NCBI RefSeq assembly: GCF_021458635.1
Contig: NZ_JAIRDQ010000001.1
Coordinates: 930,001-994,000 of the forward strand
Source of the DNA: Bradyrhizobium monzae
GTDB taxonomy: Bacteria > Pseudomonadota > Alphaproteobacteria > Rhizobiales > Xanthobacteraceae
Direction: 5' to 3'
Length of the DNA: 64,000 nt
The notes beneath the pieces were generated by a model. It was not told the origin of the DNA, made no database searches, and saw only the letters and a list, made by a program, of their open reading frames with translations. This document shows, one piece after another, positions 1 through 8,778 of the stretch. The position numbers and the translations under genes are program-made. How positions within the stretch are numbered: position 1 is the first letter of the stretch; every line of letters starts with the position of its first letter.

Positions 1-1069
1 CGGTGCAGCTCTTGGTGCTCTGGCCGGTCGCGGCGATCGTGCAGACCCCGGGCATGGCGTTGTGGTCGAGGCCGAACTTGTTCTGCCAGTAGCGATAGGC
101 AACCCAGAGATCGACGAAGTGCGAGTACTTGTCACCCCAGGCCGCCTTCGAAGCGTCGAAGGTCAGACGGATTGGTTCGCTGTTCAGCTCGGTCTTCGAG
201 GCGGTCGAGAACCGGCCGATGCCCGAGAGCGCAGGAAGGCCATTCGAGTCGCCCTTCGGCCCGTACCAGCCGGCGCGGCCGCTGATCGACCAGAACTGCA
301 TGTTCGGCGGCAGGAAGCCGAGGTCCATGTAGTAGTTGATTTCGACGGCCCAGGTCGGGTTGTAGCTGACATTGCCATCGGAGTTACAGGTAACGCCCGC
401 GACGCCCGCACCGAACAGACCGCACTGGGTGAAGGCGTTGTGGTTCTGGAATTCCCAGTACATCAACGGAGCGACGTTGACATAGCCCTTGTAGGGCAGA
501 TCGAAGGCGAACTGAAGACCGGCGACGACGTCACGCTTGGCGGGCGCGAGGAAGGTGTTCTCGGTGTTGGCGTCCATACCGACTTCGAACGAGATGTTGT
601 GCAACGGACCCATCGTGAAGGTCTTGGTGTTGAACAACTCATTCCAGCCGAGGGTCGAGCGGAACAGGCCGTAAATCTCGGTCGCGCCGGCGCAGTCGGC
701 GGCGGCGCCGGTGATCGTTACGCCCGGTGCGGTACAGGGCGAAGCAGGGTCGTTGTGCCCCGACTTGAACATCGAGATGGTGAAGAAGTTGGTGCCGTAG
801 GCCCAGAGGTCGAAGTGGGTGAAGGAGTAGACCTGCTTGGCGGTGGTGCCGTTGATGCTGCCGTTGGGATTGACGCTCCACATGCCGGGATCGGTGCCCT
901 TCGGCATCCAGGAGAACGACACGCGGTTGTCGATCACCAGGAAGAACGGGAGGTCAGGCGCCTTCTTGGCCGCCTTGACCTGCATATCCGCCGCGTGAGC
1001 CCAGCCACCGATGGCCAGCGTAGCAAGTGACAGCGCCGTTGCTGCAATTGCCTTGAAACGAAACGACAT
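1..1069 (-). CDS. Tsx-like outer-membrane channel protein (partial, C-terminus missing)
   Basis: The frame opens at an ATG at 1069 and stays open leftwards to the window edge (about 356 codons), so the C-terminus is not seen. Residues 1-26 form a signal peptide ending in an AHA cleavage site. The mature part is rich in aromatic residues alternating with polar ones, as in a beta-barrel; the segment FTHFDLWAYGTNFF (about residues 83-96) resembles the nucleoside-specific channel family Tsx. It is divergent from a BMP-type purine/nucleoside ABC importer, which fits an outer-membrane route for nucleosides. The barrel nature is read from composition and the family from resemblance only; a general porin is the alternative. 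Confidence 0.6.
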   Translation of the reverse strand, partial: MSFRFKAIAATALSLATLAIGGWAHAADMQVKAAKKAPDLPFFLVIDNRVSFSWMPKGTDPGMWSVNPNGSINGTTAKQVYSFTHFDLWAYGTNFFTISMFKSGHNDPASPCTAPGVTITGAAADCAGATEIYGLFRSTLGWNELFNTKTFTMGPLHNISFEVGMDANTENTFLAPAKRDVVAGLQFAFDLPYKGYVNVAPLMYWEFQNHNAFTQCGLFGAGVAGVTCNSDGNVSYNPTWAVEINYYMDLGFLPPNMQFWSISGRAGWYGPKGDSNGLPALSGIGRFSTASKTELNSEPIRLTFDASKAAWGDKYSHFVDLWVAYRYWQNKFGLDHNAMPGVCTIAATGQSTKSCT

Positions 1070-1640
1070 CCTGAATACCCCCAAGCTTGGACACGTGAAA
1101 ATGAATGTCCCTTGGGTGCGACACTTGCGCCGAAGTCCTGAGGTGAGAAGCCTCAACTTTTTTCAAGGCATGCCGCTTGTTTCGGCAGCGCGCCGCGTTT
1201 CACTGCGGAATGTTGGAGAGTTTGATGCCGCACCATCAGCGGCCGGCAACAATGTCTTGCCGAACATTCCCGTTTGATTCTGTTTGCATTTTGCGTCGAC
1301 GCGACAACCCAAGCGTGGCTGTCGACGACGGCCGTCGTGGTCACGACGAAATGCATACGAGCGATGGCGCGACTTTGCTCAACTTCACGTCAAGCCTGCA
1401 TAGTGGGTTCCGATTTGGCTTGAACCGTCACAAATTTGCAACAGCCGCCGCGTGCAGCGCGCGGCCGCAGGAGCCATGCAAGCGCTGTTGGGAACGCCTG
1501 GCGCCTGGAAACGACCGCGACTCGCGTGACCGGCCTCCTGCCGCAGCGTTGAGCAAGGGATGACGCATTTTCACACCTTACGCGGCGGTTCAAACTAGCC
1601 CACTATTGAGGCACTTCATCCCACGCAAGCGTACCAGCGA
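1070..1640. other. Intergenic region between divergent Tsx-like and BMP-transporter genes
   Basis: These 571 bases separate two divergent transcription units and should carry both promoters. I see short GC-rich inverted repeats (for example around 1322-1345, built on ACGACGGCCGTCGT) but no open frame with coding character and no riboswitch fold I can name. The short frames here lack ribosome-binding sites and recognisable protein character. Confidence 0.5.
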
Positions 1641-3212
1641 ATGTTAGATTCGACGCCTAACGACCTGCATTCCGGCGAGTCACCGTTGCTTCAAACGGTG
1701 GGGCTCACCAAACGCTATGGGGATTTCCTCGCCAACGATTCCATCGACATCGACATCTGGCCGAAGGAAATCCACGCCTTGCTCGGCGAGAACGGCGCCG
1801 GCAAGTCGACCTTGGTGAAGGCGATCTATGGGCTGATCCAGCCCTCTGCCGGCGAGCTCCGCTGGCAGGGCGATCGAATCGTGTTGTCCGGCCCCTCGGA
1901 AGCGCGCAGCCGCGGCATCGGCATGGTGTTCCAGCACTTCTCGCTATTCGACAATCTCACCGTGGCCGAGAATGTCGCCCTCGGTCTCGATGGCAAGGAA
2001 TCCTTCAAGGACATGTCGGCGCGGCTGGAGCAGGTGTCGAAGACCTATGGCCTGCCGCTCGATCCCAAGCGCGAGGTCTGGCAACTGTCCGTCGGCGAAC
2101 GCCAGCGCATCGAGATCGTCCGCGCGCTGATGCAAGACCCGAAATTCCTGATCCTGGACGAGCCGACTGCGGTGCTGACGCCACAGGAGGCCGACCAGCT
2201 CTTCATCGTGCTGGAGCGGCTCAAGGCCGAAGGCCGCGCCATCCTCTACATCAGCCACAAGCTCGAGGAGGTGAAGCGGCTCTGCGATACCGCCACCATC
2301 CTGCGCGGCGGCAAGAAGATCCAGACCTGCAATCCTCGGCTCGAGACCGCCGCCTCGCTCGCACGCATGATGGTCGGCGGCGAGATCAAGCAAGTGAAGG
2401 CGGCCGCAGGCCGGCAGACCACCATACCACGGCTGGTCGTCAACGATCTTTCGCTCGCCCCCGACGAGGCGCACGGCGTGCGGCTCGAGCACATCTCCTT
2501 CGAGCTGAAGGGCGGCGAAATCCTCGGCATCGCCGGCGTGGCCGGCAACGGCCAGGACGAGTTGTTCGCCGCGCTGTCCGGCGAGCGGCTGTCGAAGGAC
2601 CCCGGCACGGTGGTGATCGAAGGCATCGCCGCTGGCCACCTCTCGATCACCAAGCGGCGCAAGCTCGGCGCCGCCTTCGTGCCGGAGGAGCGGCTCGGCC
2701 ACGGTACCGCCCCGCGCATGAAGCTGTCGGAGAATGCCCTGCTCACCGGACACGCCGCCAGCGGCATGGTCAATCATGGATTCATCGACACCGCCGCCAC
2801 GCTAAAGACCGTGGACAAGGCGACCGAGACTTTCGACGTACGCAAGGCCAAGCGCGATCCGGAAGCAGCATCCCTCTCGGGCGGCAATCTGCAGAAATTC
2901 ATCGTCGGCCGCGAGATCCTGCGCAACCCGGCGGTGCTGGTGGTGAGCCAGCCGACCTGGGGCGTCGACGCGGGTGCTGCCGCCGTCATCCGCCAGGCGT
3001 TGCTTGATCTCGCAACCGCGGGCGCCGCAGTGCTGGTCACCAGCCAGGATCTCGACGAGCTCGCCGAAATCGCCGACCGTATCGCCGTGATGTTCCACGG
3101 TCGTCTGTCGGAGCCGCTCGCCACGCGCGACGCAACGCGCGAAAAGCTCGGCCTGTTGATGGGCGGCAGCAGCCTGGAGCCGAAGGAGGCCGCGCATGCA
3201 GTTGGTGCTTGA
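1641..3212 (+). CDS. BMP-family purine/nucleoside ABC importer, double ATP-binding subunit
   Basis: A 523-residue cytoplasmic ATPase with two ABC domains, the layout of carbohydrate/nucleoside-uptake transporters (RbsA, NupA/YufO type). The first domain has a clean Walker A, GENGAGKST (residues 49-57), an LSVGERQR signature and a Walker B ending LILDEPTAVL. The second half has a degenerate Walker A (GVAGNGQ) but a good LSGGNLQK signature, as is usual for the family. It overlaps the next permease gene by 17 bases and begins a four-gene operon. With the binding protein at 5268 it probably energises uptake of purine bases or nucleosides; the substrate is inferred from the adjacent purine catabolic genes. 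Confidence 0.9.
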   Translation: MLDSTPNDLHSGESPLLQTVGLTKRYGDFLANDSIDIDIWPKEIHALLGENGAGKSTLVKAIYGLIQPSAGELRWQGDRIVLSGPSEARSRGIGMVFQHFSLFDNLTVAENVALGLDGKESFKDMSARLEQVSKTYGLPLDPKREVWQLSVGERQRIEIVRALMQDPKFLILDEPTAVLTPQEADQLFIVLERLKAEGRAILYISHKLEEVKRLCDTATILRGGKKIQTCNPRLETAASLARMMVGGEIKQVKAAAGRQTTIPRLVVNDLSLAPDEAHGVRLEHISFELKGGEILGIAGVAGNGQDELFAALSGERLSKDPGTVVIEGIAAGHLSITKRRKLGAAFVPEERLGHGTAPRMKLSENALLTGHAASGMVNHGFIDTAATLKTVDKATETFDVRKAKRDPEAASLSGGNLQKFIVGREILRNPAVLVVSQPTWGVDAGAAAVIRQALLDLATAGAAVLVTSQDLDELAEIADRIAVMFHGRLSEPLATRDATREKLGLLMGGSSLEPKEAAHAVGA

Positions 3213-4287
3213 GAAGCGCGCCGAGCGCTCCAACACGATCGCCCTGGTCTCGCCGCTGATCGCGATTGGCCTCACGATCGTGACCATGACCATCCTGTTC
3301 GCGATCCTCGGCAAGAATCCGCTGCTCGCCCTGCAAGCCTATTTCATCGCGCCCCTGACTGACGGCTATTCGCTGCAGGAGATCGCGGTGAAGGCGACAC
3401 CGCTGGTGATGATCGCGATCGGGCTGTCGCTCTGCTATCTCGCCAACGCCTGGAACATCGGCGCAGAGGGGCAATTCCTGATCGGCGCCGTCGCCGGAAG
3501 CTGGCTCGCGGTGAAAACGCAAGGCACCGACGCCGGCGCCTGGGTGCTGCCGGCGATGCTCGTGCTGGCCGCAGCCGCGGGCGCGCTCTATGCGCTGATC
3601 CCGGCGATCTGCAAGGTGAAGTTCGGCGCCAGTGAAATCCTCACCAGCCTGATGCTGGTCTATGTCGCCGACCTCCTGCTCGACTACCTCGTCCGCGGTC
3701 CCTGGCGCGACCCGAACGGCTTCAACTTCCCGACCACGGCGGAGTTCGATTCCGTCGCAACGGTGCCGCTGCTGCTCGAGGGCGGCCGGCTGCATCTCGG
3801 CTCGATCATCGCCCTGCTCGTCGTTGCGGCGGCTGCGATCCTGCTTGGGCGAACCATCAAGGGATTCGAGATTCGCGTCGTCGGTGCCGCGCCGCGCGCG
3901 GCACGGTTCGGCGGCTTCAACGCCAATCAGTTGATCATCCTGACCTTCGCGGTGTCGGGCGCACTGGCCGGCCTCGCCGGCATCATCGAGGTCGCGGGTC
4001 CCGTCGGGCATCTCCAGCCCGGCATCTCGCCCGGCTACGGTTTCACCGCGATCATCGTCGCGTTCCTCGGCCGGTTGAATCCGATTGGAATATTAATTGC
4101 AGGCCTTTTTCTCGCACTGACCTTTATCGGCGGCGAGCAGGCGCAGATCGCAATGAAGATCCCGTTGGACGTCACCAAGGTCTTCCAGGGCATCCTGCTG
4201 TTCTACGTGCTCGCCTGCGATTCCCTCATTCTCTACCGCTTCAAGCTGGTCTTCCCGAACCGTCAGGTGGCCCGTGGAGCTGGTTGA
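3196..4287 (+). CDS. BMP-family ABC importer, permease 1
   Basis: A 363-residue integral membrane protein of the BPD_transp_2 type (NupB/YufP-like). It has about ten hydrophobic segments, beginning with one at residues 15-40, and the conserved stretch LCYLANAWNIGAEGQFLIGA, which is typical of this permease class. The ATG at 3196 follows a strong AAGGAGG site and lies inside the 3' end of the ATPase gene, so the two are translationally coupled. It pairs with the permease at 4274 to form the heterodimeric channel. Confidence 0.88.
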   Translation: MQLVLEKRAERSNTIALVSPLIAIGLTIVTMTILFAILGKNPLLALQAYFIAPLTDGYSLQEIAVKATPLVMIAIGLSLCYLANAWNIGAEGQFLIGAVAGSWLAVKTQGTDAGAWVLPAMLVLAAAAGALYALIPAICKVKFGASEILTSLMLVYVADLLLDYLVRGPWRDPNGFNFPTTAEFDSVATVPLLLEGGRLHLGSIIALLVVAAAAILLGRTIKGFEIRVVGAAPRAARFGGFNANQLIILTFAVSGALAGLAGIIEVAGPVGHLQPGISPGYGFTAIIVAFLGRLNPIGILIAGLFLALTFIGGEQAQIAMKIPLDVTKVFQGILLFYVLACDSLILYRFKLVFPNRQVARGAG

Positions 4288-5191
4288 AGCCATCATCCTG
4301 TCGGTGCTCGCCGCCTCGACGCCGCTCCTGATCGCGGCGACCGGCGAGCTCGTCACCGAGCGCGCCGGTGTGCTCAACCTCGGTGTCGAGGGCATGATGA
4401 TCGTCGGTGCGGCCTGCGGCTTTGGCGGCGCATGGCTGACCGGCTCGATTCTGATCGGCGCACTGTTCGGCATCATCGCGGGAACACTGATGTCGCTGGT
4501 CTTCGCGCTGATGGCGCTGGGCCTCGCCGTCAACCAGGTTGCAACCGGCTTGGCGCTGACTATCCTCGGCGTCGGCTTGTCTGGCCTGATCGGGGCCGGC
4601 TTCGTCGGCGAGCGCATCACGCCGGCGGCCCATCTCAACATTCCCGGCCTCACCGACATTCCGCTGGTCGGCCGCGTGCTGTTCGGCGAGGACGCCTTCG
4701 TCTATTTCTCCATCGCACTCATCATCGGCGTCTGGTGGTTCCTGTACCGTACGCGCGCGGGATTGATCCTGCGTGCCTGCGGCGACAACCATGTCTCCGC
4801 GCATGCGCTCGGCTATCCCGTGCTGCGCATTCGCACCCTCGCCGTGATGTTTGGCGGCGCCTGCGCTGGCCTCGCCGGCGCCTATCTGCCGCTCGCCTAT
4901 ACCCCGTTCTTCATTCCCGGCATGACTGCCGGCCGCGGCTGGATCGCGCTGGCGCTGGTCGTGTTCGCATCCTGGCGTCCGGGCCGGCTGGTGATCGGCG
5001 CCTATCTGTTCGGCGCAGTGACGATCCTGCAACTGCATGCGCAAGGCTGGGGTGTCGGCATTCCCTCGCAATTCATGTCGGCGCTGCCGTATCTCGCGAC
5101 CGTCATCGTGCTGGTTCTGCTCTCCCGCGCGCGTACCGGCGGCTCGACCGCGCCGGCCGCGCTCGGCACCGTGTTCGTACCTGACCGCTAG
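4274..5191 (+). CDS. BMP-family ABC importer, permease 2
   Basis: A 305-residue membrane protein of the NupC/YufQ type, starting with GTG at 4274 and overlapping the first permease by 14 bases. The N-terminal signature TGELVTERAGVLNLGVEGMM is diagnostic of the second permease in BMP-type transporters. Several hydrophobic helices follow. It is separated by 76 bases from the binding-protein gene, completing an ATPase-permease-permease-binding protein operon. Confidence 0.9.
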   Translation: MELVEAIILSVLAASTPLLIAATGELVTERAGVLNLGVEGMMIVGAACGFGGAWLTGSILIGALFGIIAGTLMSLVFALMALGLAVNQVATGLALTILGVGLSGLIGAGFVGERITPAAHLNIPGLTDIPLVGRVLFGEDAFVYFSIALIIGVWWFLYRTRAGLILRACGDNHVSAHALGYPVLRIRTLAVMFGGACAGLAGAYLPLAYTPFFIPGMTAGRGWIALALVVFASWRPGRLVIGAYLFGAVTILQLHAQGWGVGIPSQFMSALPYLATVIVLVLLSRARTGGSTAPAALGTVFVPDR

Positions 5192-5267
5192 TGTGTTGAT
5201 TTCCGTGACGTGCGCGATGGGGCGCACACGTCGCGGATCGTGGCTTTCCCCTGATGTTTGGAGATTG

Positions 5268-6347
5268 ATGATGAGGAAATCACTTCTTGCGCTGGCTGCC
5301 GGCCTTCTGCTTGCCGGGAGCGTCAGCGCAGCGTCCGCCGCCGACAAGCTGAAAGTTGGCTTCATCTACCTCGGCCCGATCGGCGATCTCGGTTGGACCT
5401 ATCAGCACGAGCTGGCGCGCCAGGCGCTGGTGAAAGAACTCGGCGACAAGATCGAGACCACCTATCTCGAAAACGTGCCGGAGGGTCCCGACGCCGAGCG
5501 CGCCATCGAGCAGCTGGTGCGCGCCGGCAACAAGCTGATCTTCACGACGTCGTTCGGTTACATGGACCCGACGCTGAAGGTCGCCAAGAAATATCCGAAC
5601 GTGCATTTCGAGCACGCCACCGGCTACAAGCGCGACAAGAACATGTCGACCTATTCGTCGAAATGGTATCAGGGCCGCTACATTCAAGGCCTGATCGCGG
5701 CCAAGATGTCGAAGTCCGGCGTGCTCGGCTATATCGGCTCGTTCCCGATTCCGGAGGTCGTCTCCGGCATCAACGCGACGATGATCGCGGCGCAGACCAT
5801 CAACCCGAACATCAAGGTCAAGATCATCTGGGCCAACACCTGGTTCGATCCGGGCAAGGAGGCCGACGCCGCCAAGGCGCTGATCGACCAGGGCGCCGAC
5901 GTCATCATGCAGCACACGGATTCGCCCGCGGCGATGCAGATCGCCAGCGAACGCGGCAAGCTCGCCTTCGGCCAGGACTCCGAGATGATCAAGTTCGGGC
6001 CCAAGACCCAGCTGACCTCGATCCTCGACACTTGGGGCCCCTACTACATCGAACGCGTCAAGGCCGAGCTCGACGGCACCTGGAAGTCCGAGGACAGCTG
6101 GGGCGGTCTCGACAGCCACATGTTCGCGATGGCGCCTTATACCAACATGCCTGACGACGTGAAGAAGATCGCCGAGGATGCCCAGGCGGCAATCACCGCG
6201 GGCAAGCTGCACCCGTTCAAATGCCCGGTGATTGGGCAGGACGGCAAGGAGATCGAGTGCAAGGGCGGCGCCAATCTCGCCGACGGCCAGATCCTCGGCA
6301 TGAATTTCTACGTCAAGGGCATCGACGACAAGCTGCCGGGCAAGTAG
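5268..6347 (+). CDS. BMP-family purine/nucleoside-binding periplasmic protein
   Basis: A 359-residue exported substrate-binding protein (the next codon, 5271, is also ATG). Residues 1-26 form a signal peptide ending SAASAA. The mature protein begins KLKVGFIYLGPIGDLGWTY, the start of the Bmp/Med fold that binds nucleosides or purine bases. The start is chosen for the TTTGGAG site just upstream and for the signal peptide; an earlier in-frame ATG at 5037 lies inside the permease gene and would give a non-coding-looking leader. It is last in the ABC operon and is followed by a terminator-like hairpin. Confidence 0.9.
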   Translation: MMRKSLLALAAGLLLAGSVSAASAADKLKVGFIYLGPIGDLGWTYQHELARQALVKELGDKIETTYLENVPEGPDAERAIEQLVRAGNKLIFTTSFGYMDPTLKVAKKYPNVHFEHATGYKRDKNMSTYSSKWYQGRYIQGLIAAKMSKSGVLGYIGSFPIPEVVSGINATMIAAQTINPNIKVKIIWANTWFDPGKEADAAKALIDQGADVIMQHTDSPAAMQIASERGKLAFGQDSEMIKFGPKTQLTSILDTWGPYYIERVKAELDGTWKSEDSWGGLDSHMFAMAPYTNMPDDVKKIAEDAQAAITAGKLHPFKCPVIGQDGKEIECKGGANLADGQILGMNFYVKGIDDKLPGK

Positions 6348-6396
6348 CACGCTTCTTGCATTACCTAAATCACCTGCTCCTCCCGGAGGAGGTTCG

Positions 6397-6448
6397 GAGG
6401 GGGTGGCCAGAAGCACCCGGCACTTGTGGTCGCCCCCTCTTTCTATTT
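6397..6448. terminator. Rho-independent-type terminator between convergent genes
   Basis: GAGGGGG at 6397-6403 pairs with CCCCCTC at 6433-6439 and is followed by a T-rich run TTTCTATTTT. It lies between the BMP binding-protein gene and the convergent amidohydrolase, and is best placed to stop the transporter transcript. Confidence 0.6.
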
Positions 6449-7797
6449 TACCCCGCGTGAATCGCCCGCGCTGCGGAACTGTGCCGGCGGATGAGGTCCG
6501 GAACGTCGAGTCCCGGGATCGCGCCGTCCACCACGGCCCAATTCCCCGCCACCATCACCCGATCAGCCCGATGCGCCCCGCACAGCACCAGCGCGGCCAG
6601 GGGATCGCCATGACCGGAGAAGCGCAGCTCGTCCAGCCTGAACAGCGCGAGGTCGGCGGCCTTGCCAACCGCGATCTCACCGAGCTCGGGACGGCCGACA
6701 CACGCCGCCGAGCCCCTGGTGGCCCAGCGCAGCGCATCCTTGTGGCTGACCTTGGTCACGCCGTAGCGAGCCCGTTGCAGCAGGAACGCGGCACGCACCT
6801 CCTGCATCAGATTCGATCCATCGTTGGAGGCCGAGCCGTCGACGCCGAGCCCGATGCCAACGCCGGCCTCTTCCATCTCGCACACTGGACAGCAGCCCGA
6901 GGCCAGCAATTGATTGCTGCACGCACAATGACTGATGGTCGTCTTCGCCTTGCCGAGGCGCTTCATCTCGTCGGCATTGAAGAAGATGCCATGTGCGAGC
7001 CAAGTCCGCGCATTAAGCCAGCCGCATTGCTCGAGATAATCGAGCGGACGGCAGCCAAACATCTGCTGGCAGAATCTGTTCTCGTCCTCGGTCTCGGCGA
7101 GATGGGTGTGCAGGCGCACGTCGAGCTTGTCGGCGAGATCGGCGGTGGCGCGCATCAGCGACGTCGTCACCGAGAACGGCGAGCACGGCGCCAGCGCAAT
7201 CTGCACCATCGCATCGGCACCGCGCTGGTGATGCTTTGCCACGCCGCGCGCGCTGTCGGCGAGGATGGTGTCCTCGTCCTGCACGACGCTGTCCGGCGGC
7301 AAGCCGCCATCGCGCTGCGACAGGTTCATCGAGCCGCGCGTCAGCAGCACGCGCATGCCGAGACGCCTTGCGACGCCGACCTCGATGTCGACGGACTCTT
7401 CGAGCCCCGCCGGGAAGACATAATGATGATCGGTCGTGGTGGTGCAACCCGACAACAGCAGCTCGGACATCGCAACGGTGACGCCGAGCTCGAGCGCCTC
7501 CGGCGTCAGCCTCGCCCACACCGGATAGAGCGCCTGCAGCCAGGGAAACAGCTCGCGGTCCATCGCCGCGGGCAGCGCCCGCGTCAGCGTCTGATAGAAA
7601 TGATGATGGGTGTTGATCAGGCCCGGCAGCACGGCGTGTGCGCTCGCATCGAACACCGTGACATCGGCGGTCGCCGGCGTGCGGCCGGCCGGCACGAGTT
7701 CAACGATACGGCCATCTTTAACGACAATGCCGCGCCCGGCACCGTCGGCGAGGATGGCCAGCGGATCCCTGATCCAGATCGGCTTTGCGTCGCTCAT
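6448..7797 (-). CDS. 8-oxoguanine deaminase-type amidohydrolase
   Basis: A 449-residue metal-dependent amidohydrolase of the TrzA/AtzB/guanine-deaminase superfamily. Visible metal and substrate motifs are NTHHHFYQ (residues 62-69), RLHTHLAETEDE, WLAHGIFF, ISHCACSNQLLASG and GLGVDGSASND. The cysteine-rich ISHCACSN and the overall sequence match what I know of bacterial 8-oxoguanine deaminases, which release ammonia from 8-oxoguanine or related purines. The ATG at 7797 is preceded by AGGAG ten bases upstream. It sits between the purine importer and xanthine dehydrogenase, fitting purine salvage or catabolism. An alternative is another purine or triazine deaminase of the same family. Confidence 0.8.
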   Translation of the reverse strand: MSDAKPIWIRDPLAILADGAGRGIVVKDGRIVELVPAGRTPATADVTVFDASAHAVLPGLINTHHHFYQTLTRALPAAMDRELFPWLQALYPVWARLTPEALELGVTVAMSELLLSGCTTTTDHHYVFPAGLEESVDIEVGVARRLGMRVLLTRGSMNLSQRDGGLPPDSVVQDEDTILADSARGVAKHHQRGADAMVQIALAPCSPFSVTTSLMRATADLADKLDVRLHTHLAETEDENRFCQQMFGCRPLDYLEQCGWLNARTWLAHGIFFNADEMKRLGKAKTTISHCACSNQLLASGCCPVCEMEEAGVGIGLGVDGSASNDGSNLMQEVRAAFLLQRARYGVTKVSHKDALRWATRGSAACVGRPELGEIAVGKAADLALFRLDELRFSGHGDPLAALVLCGAHRADRVMVAGNWAVVDGAIPGLDVPDLIRRHSSAARAIHAG

Positions 7798-7950
7798 GAT
7801 CCCGTTTCTCCTCGCCTTCGTTAACAAATGGCCTGCAAGGCAAGGGCCATCCCGAGAGCGTTATTGCTGCGACTTGTTGTTGCCACTTGGCGCTGGTCTT
7901 GCAAGACTTTCCCTTAGGCAAATTCACCCGGCGTAGGCGTTGTCGCAGCC

Positions 7951-8778
7951 ATGGACTTGAATACCATCACAGCGGTCGCTCATCCGCAAACGCGCGCCCA
8001 ATTGCTCGCTTGGACGCCAGGTGATGCTTGGCTCGCGGGCGGCACGTGGCTGTTCTCGGAGCCGCAAGTCCACCTTACGCGGCTGATCGATCTCACCGAT
8101 CTGAAATGGCCGGCGCTGGCGATCACGGAGGGCCATCTCAGCATCGCCGCCACCTGCACGATCTCGCAACTCGATGCGCTCAGCTGCCCGGCCGACTGGC
8201 TCGCAGCACCGCTGATCGGCCAATGCTGCCGCGCCTTTCTCGCCTCCTTCAAGATCTGGAAGACGGCGACGGTGGGTGGCAATCTCTGCATGTCGCTGCC
8301 GGCAGGACCTATGATCTCGCTCACCGCAGCGCTCGACGGCATCTGCACGATCTGGAAAGCCGGCGGCGGCGAGCAGAGGATTCCCGTCGCCGAATTCGTC
8401 ACGGGCAACCAGCGCAACCGACTGTCGCCGCGCGACCTGCTGCGGCAGATCGACATTCCACTTGCCGCGCTGAAGCGTCGCTCTGCGTTTCGCCAGATCT
8501 CGCTCGCGCCGGTCGGTCGCTCCGCCGCCCTCCTGATCGGAAGCCTTGACGACGCCGGCGGGCTGAAGCTGACCGTGACCGCATCGACCGTGCGCCCTAT
8601 CCAATTGTCGTTTCCAAAGCCGCCCGACGCGAGCGCGCTTCGCACAGCCATCACCGAGGAGATCACCGACGATCTCTATCACACCGACATTCATGGCAAG
8701 CCGCTCTGGCGCAAGCACATGACGCTGCGGCTCGCAGAGGAGATCCGCGCCGAACTCCTGGGTGCAACGCCGCCATGA
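7951..8778 (+). CDS. Xanthine dehydrogenase-type FAD-binding subunit
   Basis: A 275-residue cytoplasmic flavoprotein subunit of the xanthine dehydrogenase/CO dehydrogenase medium-subunit family. The sequence WLAGGTWLF near residue 30 and TATVGGNLCMSLPAGPM around residue 110 correspond to the two FAD-contacting motifs (AGGT and TxGGN). It ends in an ATGA overlap with the molybdopterin subunit gene. No strong ribosome-binding site is visible before the ATG at 7951. Together the two genes should oxidise hypoxanthine/xanthine to urate. Confidence 0.85.
   Translation: MDLNTITAVAHPQTRAQLLAWTPGDAWLAGGTWLFSEPQVHLTRLIDLTDLKWPALAITEGHLSIAATCTISQLDALSCPADWLAAPLIGQCCRAFLASFKIWKTATVGGNLCMSLPAGPMISLTAALDGICTIWKAGGGEQRIPVAEFVTGNQRNRLSPRDLLRQIDIPLAALKRRSAFRQISLAPVGRSAALLIGSLDDAGGLKLTVTASTVRPIQLSFPKPPDASALRTAITEEITDDLYHTDIHGKPLWRKHMTLRLAEEIRAELLGATPP

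Noticed and set aside
5037..5267. Upstream start for the BMP binding protein
   Set aside because: The extra region overlaps the permease gene, has no signal peptide and reads as non-coding; the RBS and signal peptide point to 5268.
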